A stretch of 64,000 nt of DNA from an uncultured Bacteroidota bacterium (GTDB lineage Bacteria > Bacteroidota > Bacteroidia > Bacteroidales > P3): assembly GCA_902790215.1 (NCBI GenBank), contig CADAQX010000009.1, positions 124,001 through 188,000 of the forward strand. Direction: 5' to 3'. Position 1 is the first letter of the stretch. Each line of letters starts with the position of its first letter. The position numbers and the translations under genes were made by a program. Positions 17,132 through 26,084 of the stretch are shown here, piece by piece. The notes beneath the pieces were generated by a model. The model was not told the DNA's origin. It searched no databases and saw only the letters and a program-made list of their open reading frames with translations.

Positions 17132-19303
17132 ATGAAGAAAATCATCCTCACTCTGACTCTGGCCCTGCTGGTTCTGGCCCCCGCCGCCAGCCGCGCCGAC
17201 GAGGGCATGTGGCTCCTCTCGCTCATCGGCAAAAACTATGCCGACATGCAGAAAGCCGGTTTCAAACTCTCGCCCGAAGACATCTATTCCATCAACCAGA
17301 ACTGCATCAAGGACGCCATCGTCGGCCTTGGCAACGAAGGCCGCCCCTTCTGGCACTTCTGCACCGGTGAAATCATTTCCAACAAGGGACTCATCTCCAC
17401 CAACCACCACTGCGGCTACGGCAAACTGCAGGAGCACTCCACCGTTGAGCACGACTACCTGCGCGACGGCTTCTGGGCCTACAACATGGCGCAGGAACTC
17501 CCCAACCCCGGCCTCACCGCCTCCATCCTCGTCCGCATGGAAGACGTCACCCAACGCGTGCTTGAATGCCTCAGCGACGACATGAGCGAGGACGACCGCG
17601 CCAAAGCCGTGCGCAACGTCAGCGAGCGCATCGCCCGCGAAGCCGTCCAGGGCACCGACTACGACGCCACCGTCAAACCCATGTTCAACGGCAACCAGTA
17701 CTTCCTCTTCGTCCACATCATCTACAAGGATGTCCGCCTCGTGGGCGCTCCCCCCTCGTCGATGGGCAAATTCGGAGGCGACACCGACAACTGGTCATGG
17801 CCCCGCCACACCTGCGACTTCTCCATGTTCCGCATCTACACCGCCCCCGACGGCAAACCCGCTGCCTACGCCAAGGAGAACATCCCCCTCAAGCCCAAGC
17901 ACCACCTCCCCGTCAGCGCCCGTGAGCTCAACGACGGCGACTTCGCCATGGTTCTCGGCTTCCCCGGCACCACCGACCACTTCCTCACCTCCTACGGCCT
18001 CAAAGAGACCATGGAAGTCAGCAACAAGCTCCGCTACGAGCTCCGCACCGTAAAAATCAACATCCTCCGCGAGGAGATGAACAAAGACCAGGCCGTCAAA
18101 ATCAAATACGCCTCCAAGTATGCCAGCTGCTCCAACTACTGGAAATACAGCAACGAGCAGAACATCGCCCTCAAGAAGCTCAACACCATGGCCCTCAAAA
18201 AGGACATCGAGAAAGAGTACTACGACTGGGCACTCGACAAGGACCCCAAATACCGCGCCGCCCTCGGCCTCATAGAAAAGAGCTATGCCGACCGCCGCGA
18301 ACTCCAGGAAGCCATCACCTACCTTGACGAAGGCCTCCTCGAAGGTCCCGAACTCCTCTACCAGTCCACCCTCTTCGGCCGCAAAATCAAAGCCATGCTC
18401 AACGAGGAAAACCCCGACCAGCGCGACGCCATGCTTGCCGACCTCCGCGAAGAGGCCGCCAAATTCTACAAAGACTATGACGAAGCCGTAGAACAGCGCG
18501 TCATGGCCGCCATGATGGAATACACCTACCGCAACATCAACGTCAACTACATCCCCGACTGCCTCAAAAACGCCGACCGCAAATACCGCGGCGACTTCAC
18601 CTCGCTCGTCGCCCACCTCTTCAGCCGCTCCATCTTCGCCAACCAGAAAGCCTTCGAGGAATACCTCAAGAACCCCTCCTTCAAACAGCTCGACCGCGAC
18701 GAAATCTACAAATACGGCAGCGACATCCTCGACAAATACCGCGAGGTCTATCTCTCCATCCCCAAGGAGAACCGTGACAACCTCACCCGCGGACAGCGCG
18801 ACTTCGTCGATGGCATCCTCCAAATCAATGCCGGACGCAAACTCATGTCGCCCGACGCCAACAGCACCATCCGCCTCACCTACGGCAACGTCAAAGCCTA
18901 CGAGCCCCGCGACGGCGTCACCTACCACTTCTACACCACCCTCGAAGGTGTCATGCAGAAAGAAGACCCCAACAACACCGAGTTCATCGTCCCGCAGCGC
19001 CTTAAAGACCTCTACGCCGCCAAAGATTACGGCACCTACGCCAACGCCAAGGGTCAACTGCCCACCTGCTTCATCACCAACAACGACATCACCGGCGGCA
19101 ACAGCGGCTCGCCCGTCCTCGATGCCTACGGCAACCTCATCGGCCTTGCCTTCGACGGCAACGGCGAAGCCATGAGCGGCGACATCGACTTCGAGGAAAA
19201 CCTGCAGCGCTGCATCTGCCTCGACAGCCGCTACATGCTCTTCGTCATCGACAAATACGCCAACGCCCAGAACCTCATCGACGAAATGGACATTGTGCGC
19301 TAA
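17132..19303 (+). CDS. S46 family dipeptidyl-peptidase, DPP7-like
   Basis: Periplasmic serine peptidase that releases dipeptides from oligopeptides, a main route of amino-acid supply in asaccharolytic Bacteroidales. The 723-residue product has a signal peptide cleaved near Ala20, the His motif TNHHCGYG (90-97), the Asp motif WPRHTCDFSMFR (Asp229) and the nucleophile motif GGNSGSP (Ser658). Eighteen residues after Ser658 comes Gly676 (in FDGN). DPP7-type enzymes carry Gly there and prefer hydrophobic P1 residues, whereas DPP11 enzymes carry Arg and cut after Asp/Glu. DPP7-type specificity is therefore inferred. Single-gene transcript with its own promoter and terminator. Confidence 0.95.
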   Translation: MKKIILTLTLALLVLAPAASRADEGMWLLSLIGKNYADMQKAGFKLSPEDIYSINQNCIKDAIVGLGNEGRPFWHFCTGEIISNKGLISTNHHCGYGKLQEHSTVEHDYLRDGFWAYNMAQELPNPGLTASILVRMEDVTQRVLECLSDDMSEDDRAKAVRNVSERIAREAVQGTDYDATVKPMFNGNQYFLFVHIIYKDVRLVGAPPSSMGKFGGDTDNWSWPRHTCDFSMFRIYTAPDGKPAAYAKENIPLKPKHHLPVSARELNDGDFAMVLGFPGTTDHFLTSYGLKETMEVSNKLRYELRTVKINILREEMNKDQAVKIKYASKYASCSNYWKYSNEQNIALKKLNTMALKKDIEKEYYDWALDKDPKYRAALGLIEKSYADRRELQEAITYLDEGLLEGPELLYQSTLFGRKIKAMLNEENPDQRDAMLADLREEAAKFYKDYDEAVEQRVMAAMMEYTYRNINVNYIPDCLKNADRKYRGDFTSLVAHLFSRSIFANQKAFEEYLKNPSFKQLDRDEIYKYGSDILDKYREVYLSIPKENRDNLTRGQRDFVDGILQINAGRKLMSPDANSTIRLTYGNVKAYEPRDGVTYHFYTTLEGVMQKEDPNNTEFIVPQRLKDLYAAKDYGTYANAKGQLPTCFITNNDITGGNSGSPVLDAYGNLIGLAFDGNGEAMSGDIDFEENLQRCICLDSRYMLFVIDKYANAQNLIDEMDIVR

Positions 19304-19329
19304 CCCTCACACCAACACTACACATACCG

Positions 19330-19370
19330 AAAGAGAATGCCTGCCCCTGCAGACATTCTCTTTCTTTTTT
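19330..19370 (+). terminator. Terminator of the S46 peptidase gene
   Basis: AAAGAGAATG and CATTCTCTTT form a stem around a 14-nt loop, followed by TCTTTTTT, about 30 bp after the stop codon. Confidence 0.85.
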
Positions 19371-19385
19371 AGATTTGAGATAAAG

Positions 19386-19416
19386 AAAACCGGGCTGCAG
19401 CTGCGCTGCGGCCCGG
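19386..19416 (-). terminator. Terminator of the HU gene
   Basis: CCGGGC-TGCAGC and GCTGCG-GCCCGG form a long GC-rich stem. On the minus strand it is followed by TTTTCTTTA, about 40 bp after the HU stop codon. Confidence 0.8.
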
Positions 19417-19452
19417 CCTTTTCAGTCTTTAATTCATTACATTGCAGGGCAA

Positions 19453-19713
19453 TCAGAGAAGGCCCTTGCCTGCTTTGAACTTGGCAGCTTTCTTGGCGGC
19501 AATCTTGATTTTGGCGCCGGTGCGGGGGTTGCGGCCAGTACGTGCGGGACGGCTGACAACATCAAAAGTGCCAAAGCCCACGAGGGTGATCTTTTCACCC
19601 TTGGTGAGTTGTTCCTTTACTACATCGACATAAGCATTCAAAGCTTTTCCAGCGTCGACTTTGGTCAGACCAGCTTTCTCTGCCATTGCGGCAATCAATT
19701 CGGTTTTGTTCAT
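19453..19713 (-). CDS. HU-family DNA-binding protein
   Basis: Small nucleoid protein that bends DNA as a dimer. The 86-residue product shows the full HU pattern: MNKTELIAAMAEKAGLTK, the central VGFGTFDVVSRPARTGRNP arm motif with its intercalating proline, and the basic C-terminus. It is monocistronic, with a TATATTTG box at 19754-19761 and its own terminator. HU versus IHF subunit cannot be decided from the sequence alone; the arm sequence favours HU. Confidence 0.95.
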   Translation of the reverse strand: MNKTELIAAMAEKAGLTKVDAGKALNAYVDVVKEQLTKGEKITLVGFGTFDVVSRPARTGRNPRTGAKIKIAAKKAAKFKAGKGLL

Positions 19714-19753
19714 GGTGATAATTTTAACAGGTTAATACAACTTTTTCCGGCTG

Positions 19754-19761
19754 CAAATATA
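19754..19761 (-). promoter_or_regulatory. -7 promoter box for the HU gene
   Basis: The minus-strand TATATTTG followed by CAGCC is a perfect TAnnTTTG box, 41 bp before the HU start codon. Confidence 0.75.
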
Positions 19762-19826
19762 TACTTTTTTTTTTATTGGTTGGCATTCTTTTTTAAAATT
19801 ATTTTGTTAAAAAAAGAACCCACTGT

Positions 19827-20768
19827 TCAATATATTAATTTCCAACCTGTTATATTGCACCCTCGGAGGAAGTCGGAGATATGCATTGCTTTTTTTCCGC
19901 TGATTTGCAGATGCAAAATACTGATAAAACCACCCTTTACACCGATTTTTGCGTATGTTTTGCCATCTGTGTCCAGCTGTCCGGCAGGGCTGTCGGGAGC
20001 GGGTTCGAAACGCACTTGGAAGAGTTTGAACTGATGGGGCGTGCCAGCGGGGTCGGCCAGCTGCATGGTGGCGGCGGGATAGGGGGACAGCCCGCGGACG
20101 AAGTCGGCTATCCGGCTGCCCGGCAGGTGCCAGTCGACGGCACAGTCGGGCTTGAATATCTTGGGCGCGGCGGGCATCCCGACACCGGCGGGCTGTGGCC
20201 TGGGGGTGAGGGTGCCGGCCTCTATGCCCTCGATGGTCTGCACCACGAGGCGGCTGCCTATGGCGGCCAGCCGGTCGTGGAGGGTGCCGGCGGTGTCGTC
20301 GGGGGCAATGGGGGTGGATTGCTGCAGGAGGAGCGACCCCTCGTCGATGCGCTCGTTGAGCATGAAGGTGGTGACGCCCGTCTCGGTGTCGCCGTTGATA
20401 ATCGCCCAATTGATGGGAGCGGCGCCACGGTAGCGGGGCAGCAGGGAGGCATGGAGGTTGAAGGTGCCTCGAGGCGGCATGGCCCAGACGCTTTGGGGCA
20501 GCATGCGGAAGGCCACAACAACAAAGAGGTCGGCATTCCACGCCTTGAGCTGAGACTGGAAGAGGGGGTCGCGCAGCTTTTCGGGCTGGAGGAGCGGGAG
20601 GTTGTGGTCGAGAGCGTATTGCCCCACGGGCGAGCAGGTCATTTTGAGGCCACGGCCTGTGGGACGGTCGGGCACGGTGACCACGCCCACCACTTGGTGT
20701 CCGGCGGAGAGGATGGCCTGGAGCGACGACACGGCGAAATCGGGGGTGCCCATAAAGACTATCTTCAT
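19827..20768 (-). CDS. fmt: Methionyl-tRNA formyltransferase
   Basis: Transfers a formyl group from 10-formyl-THF to initiator Met-tRNA. The 313-residue protein starts MKIVFMGTPDFAV, has the catalytic Asn104-x-His106 pair in FNLHASLLPRYRGAAP, and Asp142 in the NERIDEG segment. The C-terminal anticodon-side domain is present. It lies between HU and the rpoN fusion, convergent with neither, and is separated from the latter by about 58 bp. Confidence 0.96.
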   Translation of the reverse strand: MKIVFMGTPDFAVSSLQAILSAGHQVVGVVTVPDRPTGRGLKMTCSPVGQYALDHNLPLLQPEKLRDPLFQSQLKAWNADLFVVVAFRMLPQSVWAMPPRGTFNLHASLLPRYRGAAPINWAIINGDTETGVTTFMLNERIDEGSLLLQQSTPIAPDDTAGTLHDRLAAIGSRLVVQTIEGIEAGTLTPRPQPAGVGMPAAPKIFKPDCAVDWHLPGSRIADFVRGLSPYPAATMQLADPAGTPHQFKLFQVRFEPAPDSPAGQLDTDGKTYAKIGVKGGFISILHLQISGKKAMHISDFLRGCNITGWKLIY

Positions 20769-20826
20769 TTTCTTGGGGGGATTATAGAGTTTATAGAGTT
20801 GATGGTATTAAAGAAGGTGATGATTT

Positions 20827-23283
20827 TTATCTGACGCGGACGCGCACTCCGGCCTTGAACTTGGAGATGTCGGGGTTGAGCTCGCGCAGCTTGGCGGCGG
20901 TGGTGTAGTTGCGCTTGGCCAGGTCGTCGAGGGTCTCGCCTTTCTTCATGGTGGCGTAGACGGGCTTGCCGCTGCGCTTGGCAGGGCTGAGGTCTTCGGG
21001 GACGATGCTTTTGTCGGCCTTGTAGACCAGTGATTCGCCTTTAGAGGGTTTGCGGATGCCGAAGTAGGTTTTGTCGAGGTAGAGTTTGCGCGTGCGGAGG
21101 GTGTAGTTGGAAAAGTCCAGTATCCATTCGGGGTCGAAAGGTTCGTACTGGAAGCGGACTTCGAAGTGGAGGTGCGGGCCTGTGGAGCGGCCTGTGCTGC
21201 CGCCCAGTCCAAGCACCTGCCCAGCGGCCACAACCTGCATAGGCTTGACATTGATTTTGGAGAGGTGTCCATAGACGGTCTCGAGCCCGTTGTAGTGGCG
21301 CACCACGACGAGGTTGCCGTAGGCACCCATGGGGCGTGCAATGCGCACCACGCCGTTGAAGGCGCAGTGGACGGGTTCGCCGGTGCGCAGACGGATGTCC
21401 ACGCCGCGGTGCGGGCGCTCCCAGCGCCAGCCGTAGGGCGAGGTGATGATGTTCTTGACGGGGAAGCAGAAGCGCTCGTTGTCTTTGAGCAGGCGTATGG
21501 TGATTTCGTCGGGCAGGGAGTCCATGGAGAGGTTTACCAGCCGCACATGGGCGCCCGAGAGGTTACGCCCGTACCAGAGGGAGGAGGGCGGCGGCAAGGT
21601 GGAGTTGTACATGACGTCGATGAGTTCGTCGCCGGCGGCCAGGGCTGTGTCGATGGCGGTGGGCTCGGGGGCAGGCTCGTGGATTTCAAGAGCCGGACGG
21701 TTGGGGCGTTTGTCGTTTTTCTTTCCTCCCTGGCTCTGCAAGCGGCTTTTTGCCTGTCCCTCGCGGATGCGCGCATTGAGGAGCGAGTCGTAGTAGCTCT
21801 CTTTGGCGGGCTGCTGGGCGGAGAGGGTGCCAGCCACGGCAAGCAGGAGAATGAGCACCTTGAGCTTGCGGCGCAGACGGCCGACGGGGATGCCCAGCAT
21901 GTCGCGGTATTTGGCCACGGTGCGTCGGGCAACGGGATAGCCTTTCTGGCTGAGAAGGTCGGCGAGAGCCTCGTCGGAGAGCGGATGGCGCTTGTCCTCG
22001 GCGTCGACGGCGGCCTGGAGTTCGCGGCGCACGGCCTCGGTGGCGACTTCTTCGCCCTCATCGTTGACGATGGCTTGCGAGAAGCAGTCTTTGAGAAGGA
22101 AGGTGCCAAATTCGGTCTGCACGTATTTGCTGTTCACCACACGGGAGACTGTGGAGATGTCGTATCCCGTGAGGGCGGCCACATCCTTTTGCAGCAGGGG
22201 GCGCATCTCGGAGCTGTCGCCGGTGAGGAAGAAGCGGTATTGTTTCTTCATGATTACCTGCATGACACGCAGCATGGCGGCATGACGTTGGCGGAGCGTG
22301 TCGACCAAGAGGTCGGCGCTTTCGTTGCGGGTGCGGAGGAAGTCGAGAGCCTGTTTGTCGGCGGGCGAGGGGTTGTCGATGGCGGAGAGCTGCTGCAGGA
22401 GGTCTTGGTAATATTCAGCCTTCTGGATCTGCGGCAGGAAGCGGTCGTTGACGGAGAGGGTGAGGGTGTCGTCATGACGGGTGACGGTGAAGTCGGGGAT
22501 GATGTAGCGAGCCTGCGGGGTGTCGTTCTCCACGGCGCCGGGCTTGGGGTTGAGGCGGCGTATACGCGCTATGGCGGCATGGAGCTGGTCGTCGGTGAGC
22601 GAGAGTTCCTCCATGACACGGCTGTAGTTGTGGCGGGCGAAAGGCTCGAAGCACCGGTCTACAACATCGACAGCCCAACGGGTGGCGTCGTCCTGTGTGT
22701 CGGCACGGTGGAGCTGGAGGGAGAGGCATTCCTGCAGGTTGCGGGCGGCAATGCCTGGAGGGTCCATCTGCTGTACGAGGCGGAGGACTTCCTCCACCTC
22801 CTGCGGCGACACCTCTATGCCCTGGGTGAATGCCAAGTCGTTGGCCAGGAGGTCGAGGCTGCGGCCGACATAGCCGGCATCGTCGAGGCTGCCGACAATT
22901 TCCTGTGCAATGGCGCGCTGGCGGTCGTCGAGGTTGCGCATGGAGAGCTGGTCCATGAGGTGGTCGAAGAACGACTCCTCGGAGATGAAGACTGCCTCGC
23001 GGGCGTCCTGGTTGCGGTCGCGCTCCTGCCGCTCGCGGTAGCTGTAGTCGTCATCGTCGGTTTCGGCGCCTATCATGTCGTAGGCGGGGGTGCCTGTTTC
23101 GGGCAATGGCTCAAGGCGGTCGCTGTTGTCGGTGGAGACTTCGAGGATGGGGTTCTTTTCCACCTCCTCTTTGAGACGCTGCTCCAGTTCCATGACAGGC
23201 ATCTGTATCAGCTGCATCAGCAGCAGCTGCTGCGGCGACAGCCTCTGCTGCATTTTCATGGTCTGATGTTGTCCGCTTTTCAT
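20827..23283 (-). CDS. Fused RNA polymerase sigma-54 factor (RpoN) - M23 metallopeptidase - LysM protein
   Basis: One uninterrupted 818-codon frame. Residues 1-474 are a complete sigma-54: Gln-rich activator region I (LSPQQLLLMQLIQMP), acidic region II (about 50-95), core-binding and helix-turn-helix regions, and the RpoN box ARRTVAKYRD (452-461). Directly after, RRKLK (471-475) and VLILLLAVAGTLSAQ (476-490) read as a signal peptide or membrane anchor. Next comes an M23 domain with zinc ligands His625/Asp629 (HRGVD) and His704-x-His706 (PHLHF), then a LysM-like module (about 773-818). No RpoN stop codon exists. An in-frame ATG at 21900 (Met462), inside the RpoN box, could start a separate M23 precursor. 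Either a real membrane-tethered sigma factor, two overlapping in-frame genes, or a consensus error; the sequence alone cannot decide. Confidence 0.85.
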   Translation of the reverse strand: MKSGQHQTMKMQQRLSPQQLLLMQLIQMPVMELEQRLKEEVEKNPILEVSTDNSDRLEPLPETGTPAYDMIGAETDDDDYSYRERQERDRNQDAREAVFISEESFFDHLMDQLSMRNLDDRQRAIAQEIVGSLDDAGYVGRSLDLLANDLAFTQGIEVSPQEVEEVLRLVQQMDPPGIAARNLQECLSLQLHRADTQDDATRWAVDVVDRCFEPFARHNYSRVMEELSLTDDQLHAAIARIRRLNPKPGAVENDTPQARYIIPDFTVTRHDDTLTLSVNDRFLPQIQKAEYYQDLLQQLSAIDNPSPADKQALDFLRTRNESADLLVDTLRQRHAAMLRVMQVIMKKQYRFFLTGDSSEMRPLLQKDVAALTGYDISTVSRVVNSKYVQTEFGTFLLKDCFSQAIVNDEGEEVATEAVRRELQAAVDAEDKRHPLSDEALADLLSQKGYPVARRTVAKYRDMLGIPVGRLRRKLKVLILLLAVAGTLSAQQPAKESYYDSLLNARIREGQAKSRLQSQGGKKNDKRPNRPALEIHEPAPEPTAIDTALAAGDELIDVMYNSTLPPPSSLWYGRNLSGAHVRLVNLSMDSLPDEITIRLLKDNERFCFPVKNIITSPYGWRWERPHRGVDIRLRTGEPVHCAFNGVVRIARPMGAYGNLVVVRHYNGLETVYGHLSKINVKPMQVVAAGQVLGLGGSTGRSTGPHLHFEVRFQYEPFDPEWILDFSNYTLRTRKLYLDKTYFGIRKPSKGESLVYKADKSIVPEDLSPAKRSGKPVYATMKKGETLDDLAKRNYTTAAKLRELNPDISKFKAGVRVRVR

Positions 23284-23336
23284 AGTCGGGTGTTTAGGGG
23301 TTGAGGAGGGATGGTAGCAATCAGGATAAATAACTG

Positions 23337-24782
23337 CTATTTGCCAAAATTATTATCCGGGGGCTGAAAAAAGTTGTCCTTGAAGTTGAGCAGGTAGACG
23401 CGGCCGGTGGCACGGGTGACGGCGGTGTAGAGCCACCGGAGGTATTCCCTGTCTACCATTTCGTCGGTGAGATAGCCTTGGTCGATGACCACGGTGCCCC
23501 ACTGGCCGCCCTGTGTCTTGTGGCAGGTGAGGGCATAGGAGAACTTGACCTGCAAGGCGTTGTAGTAGGGGTTCTGTTTCACGGCACGCAGCCGGTCCTG
23601 CTTGCGCGGCATGTCGGCATAGTCCTCCATGACGGCCTCGAAGAGCTGCTGCGACTCGGCGGCGGTGAGCGAGGGGGACTCGCTGTGGAGGGTTTCGAGG
23701 AGCAGTTTGCAGTCGTGGGCCGGGAGGTCGGGGTAGTCGACAAAGCGCAGGGTGGCATCGGCGAAATGGAAGCCATAGAGTTCCTGGTGGTTGCGGAGGC
23801 TCTGCACCTCGGCTATGTCGCCGTTGGCAATGAAGCCTATGCCGCTTTCGGGCTCAAGCCAGTAGTAGTTGTTTTTCACCACCATGAGGTGGTCGCCGGC
23901 GTTCACCTCCTCCTCGCGGAAGAGGATGCGGTTGCGTATCTCCTGGTTGAAGAGGTTGGCCCGCTTGTTGCTGCGGGTGACAATAACCATCTGCTCGATG
24001 CCGTTGCTGCTGTACTCCCGGTTGAGAATTTCCTCTAATTCGCCGCCCTGCAGCCTTACGACATCGTCGCAGTCCTGCAGGTCGAACAGGGGCATGGCGG
24101 GCTCGTCGCCGGGGGCGAGGAGCGCTATCTGCCGGCGCAGGAGGGTGGCGTTGAGCAGGATGCCGGAGAGGTGCTGCTGCCGCACCACTTCGGTGAGTTC
24201 GCTGTGGTGCACCGTGAGCCGGAGTACCCGGCCGAGATAGGCAGGGTCGAGAGCTGGGCTTTGGGTGGAGCCTACGGGCGGGAGCTGGGCGGTGTCTCCA
24301 ATCAGCATGAGGCGGCAATGGCTGCCCTCGCCGACATAGTCCACGAGGTCTTCGAGCAGGTTGTGGCGGTCGAGGACCATGTCGTCGCCCTGCCCTATCA
24401 TGGAGGCCTCGTCGACAATAAAGAGTGTGTAGGAATGCTTGTTGAACGCCCGTGCCATGCGCATGATGCCGCTGCCGTCGGTGACGGTCTGGTATATCTT
24501 GCGGTGGATGGTGAAGGCGGGCTGGCCGGAATAGGAGGCCAGCACTTTGGCTGCCCGTCCGGTGGGAGCCAGCAGGACAGTCTTGATGTGCAGCGCAGGG
24601 GCTGAGCGCACCAGGGCGCTTACCAGCGAAGTCTTGCCCGTGCCGGCATAGCCCCGCAGGAGAAAAGCGGCGGCAGGGTCGGGGTCGTAGAGGAAGCGCA
24701 CCATCTCTTCGCACGCCGCGACCTGCATGGCTGTGGGGTGGTGGGGAAAGTGCGACAGGATATGGTTTACGACACGCTGCAT
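23337..24782 (-). CDS. RecD/Dda-like superfamily 1B DNA helicase
   Basis: Single-subunit ATP-dependent 5'-3' helicase of the RecD2/Dda type, probably in DNA repair or replication restart. The 481-residue product has Walker A GYAGTGKT (44-51), DEAS (motif II), GDTAQLPPVG (motif III), the SH3-like insertion region and the C-terminal ALTCHKTQGGQW and YTAVTRA motifs. It lacks the long N-terminal region of full RecD2. Located downstream of secG, behind a terminator. Confidence 0.9.
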   Translation of the reverse strand: MQRVVNHILSHFPHHPTAMQVAACEEMVRFLYDPDPAAAFLLRGYAGTGKTSLVSALVRSAPALHIKTVLLAPTGRAAKVLASYSGQPAFTIHRKIYQTVTDGSGIMRMARAFNKHSYTLFIVDEASMIGQGDDMVLDRHNLLEDLVDYVGEGSHCRLMLIGDTAQLPPVGSTQSPALDPAYLGRVLRLTVHHSELTEVVRQQHLSGILLNATLLRRQIALLAPGDEPAMPLFDLQDCDDVVRLQGGELEEILNREYSSNGIEQMVIVTRSNKRANLFNQEIRNRILFREEEVNAGDHLMVVKNNYYWLEPESGIGFIANGDIAEVQSLRNHQELYGFHFADATLRFVDYPDLPAHDCKLLLETLHSESPSLTAAESQQLFEAVMEDYADMPRKQDRLRAVKQNPYYNALQVKFSYALTCHKTQGGQWGTVVIDQGYLTDEMVDREYLRWLYTAVTRATGRVYLLNFKDNFFQPPDNNFGK

Positions 24783-24797
24783 GGCTGTTTATATAGT

Positions 24798-24838
24798 AAA
24801 AGGGAGGTCCGCCCACTGAGGCGAATCTCCCCTTTTTG
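24798..24838 (-). terminator. Terminator of secG
   Basis: AAAAGGGAG and CTCCCCTTTT bracket a second stem CGCC/GGCG. T runs follow on both strands; orientation and position fit the end of the minus-strand secG transcript, although the helicase start lies only 15 bp further on. Confidence 0.75.
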
Positions 24839-24852
24839 CTTGGTATGGGGTG

Positions 24853-25197
24853 TTACTCGGCCTCGGGGGCAGGAGCAACATCGGTGGCTACGGGAGCCGT
24901 GGCGGCAGGAGTGGGAGTAACACTCTTGGCGGCAGTGACATCGACCTCGGTGTTGAGGTTGCCTTCCACGCTGTGGCGCGGGATGGCCATCGTGGCAGCC
25001 AGAGAGAGAACAACCAGAGCAATAGCCAGTCCCCAGGTAATCTTCTCTATAGTTTCGGTGGTCTTGCGGACACCCAACACTTGGTTGGGGGCAGAAAAGT
25101 TGGCAGCAAGACCGCCACCTTTGGAGTTCTGAACTAATACGGCAAGAGCCAGAGCGACACATACAAGCAGGATAAGAATGACAATAAATGTGTACAT
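24853..25197 (-). CDS. secG: Preprotein translocase subunit SecG
   Basis: Small partner of SecYE in the Sec translocon. The 114-residue product has two transmembrane segments (about 2-22 and 54-72) separated by the conserved cytoplasmic loop NSKGGGLAANFS. The tail after residue 75 is Ala/Pro/Thr/Val-rich and unusually long, a feature of Bacteroidota SecG. It is directly downstream of the TPR-like gene, a neighbour pairing common in the order. Confidence 0.93.
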   Translation of the reverse strand: MYTFIVILILLVCVALALAVLVQNSKGGGLAANFSAPNQVLGVRKTTETIEKITWGLAIALVVLSLAATMAIPRHSVEGNLNTEVDVTAAKSVTPTPAATAPVATDVAPAPEAE

Positions 25198-25220
25198 TGT
25201 TTGATTGTTATTATTATTTA

Positions 25221-25883
25221 TTACTTTTTATTTTCGTTTATCTGCGCCTTTAACTCGGCAATTCGAACTGCAAAAGTACTACTTTTTTCGGGATTATTGA
25301 CCATTAATTTTTCATAGACAGCGGCAGCCTGTGCCAATTTCCCCTGCTTTTCAAGTATAACAGCAAGAGTTTCAGTTTCTAATATCCCTGAAGGCAAAAT
25401 GCTTTTTTTGGCAAGTTCCTGGACTGACACGTTGTCGAAAGTATCGAAATCGGGCACTATTCCGCCATCTTTTTCAAGAAAATTGGACAGAATGACGCTC
25501 TTGGGAGCCGTTTTGAACGAAACCTCCTGGTATTCATTAATCTCCTTCAACACATCGAAGTTTTCGGGCTGCTGGGGCTTGGCTTCGGCGACAGGCGGCC
25601 GGGGGACGGCGGGGGCAGCCGGGGCCTCGGGCTGACGGGTGGGGGCTGCGCCGTTCTTCACCAGCTCATACAGCCGTCCGGCATCCTCGACATAGAGCGA
25701 CACCTGGGGCAGGGTCTGCCGCTCCCACAGGGGGGCTCCGTTGGCCTTGTCGGCCAGAAGCGACATCACCTGCAGCGGGGCACTGAAAGGATACCTCTCT
25801 TTTTCGTGCCTGAGGGCCTCCCACTCGTCGGGTGTGAGGGTGCCGGGATGCTCCAAAGCATGAGCAAAACTGTTTTTATCCAT
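25221..25883 (-). CDS. Conserved Bacteroidales protein with TPR-like C-terminus
   Basis: The 220-residue protein has a globular N-terminal half (about 1-70), a Pro/Ala-rich linker (about 82-112) and a C-terminal helical pair (ETETLAVILEKQGKLAQAAAVYEKLMV) that reads as one tetratricopeptide repeat. The ATG at 25883 was preferred to a TTG 12 nt upstream. Its fixed place before secG in Bacteroidales suggests a link to envelope biogenesis, but no function is known. Confidence 0.75.
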   Translation of the reverse strand: MDKNSFAHALEHPGTLTPDEWEALRHEKERYPFSAPLQVMSLLADKANGAPLWERQTLPQVSLYVEDAGRLYELVKNGAAPTRQPEAPAAPAVPRPPVAEAKPQQPENFDVLKEINEYQEVSFKTAPKSVILSNFLEKDGGIVPDFDTFDNVSVQELAKKSILPSGILETETLAVILEKQGKLAQAAAVYEKLMVNNPEKSSTFAVRIAELKAQINENKK

Positions 25884-25920
25884 ATACCTTAACAACTTTT
25901 ATTACCACTAATTGCGAATG

Positions 25921-25928
25921 CAAAGGTA
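25921..25928 (-). promoter_or_regulatory. -7 promoter box for the TPR-like/secG operon
   Basis: The minus-strand TACCTTTG followed by CA matches TAnnTTTG, 38 bp before the start at 25883. It is divergent from the rpmH promoter at 26055. Confidence 0.7.
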
Positions 25929-26054
25929 CGTCTTTTTTTTCAACTAAAGAAAAAACAAATTATTTGTTTAAATTATTGCAGTGAATATCAGTGACATAAC
26001 AATAAAAATAACATAAAGGCATCACTTTTTTCTTGCCAATCAAAAAAAAGTTCG

Positions 26055-26062
26055 TACTTTTG
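26055..26062 (+). promoter_or_regulatory. -7 promoter box for rpmH
   Basis: TACTTTTG followed by CA matches TAnnTTTG, 23 bp before the rpmH start. Confidence 0.75.
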
Positions 26063-26084
26063 CAACTCCAAAATTGAAGAAAAA

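Noticed and set aside
17795-19057. Open frame of 420 codons opposite the S46 peptidase gene
   Set aside because: Antisense shadow of a gene with strongly C-ending codons; composition is Val/Glu/Gly-rich without domains.
21166-23304. Open frame of 712 codons on the plus strand opposite the rpoN fusion
   Set aside because: Low-complexity Val/Gly/Glu sequence typical of an antisense shadow; the minus frame has complete RpoN and M23 motifs.
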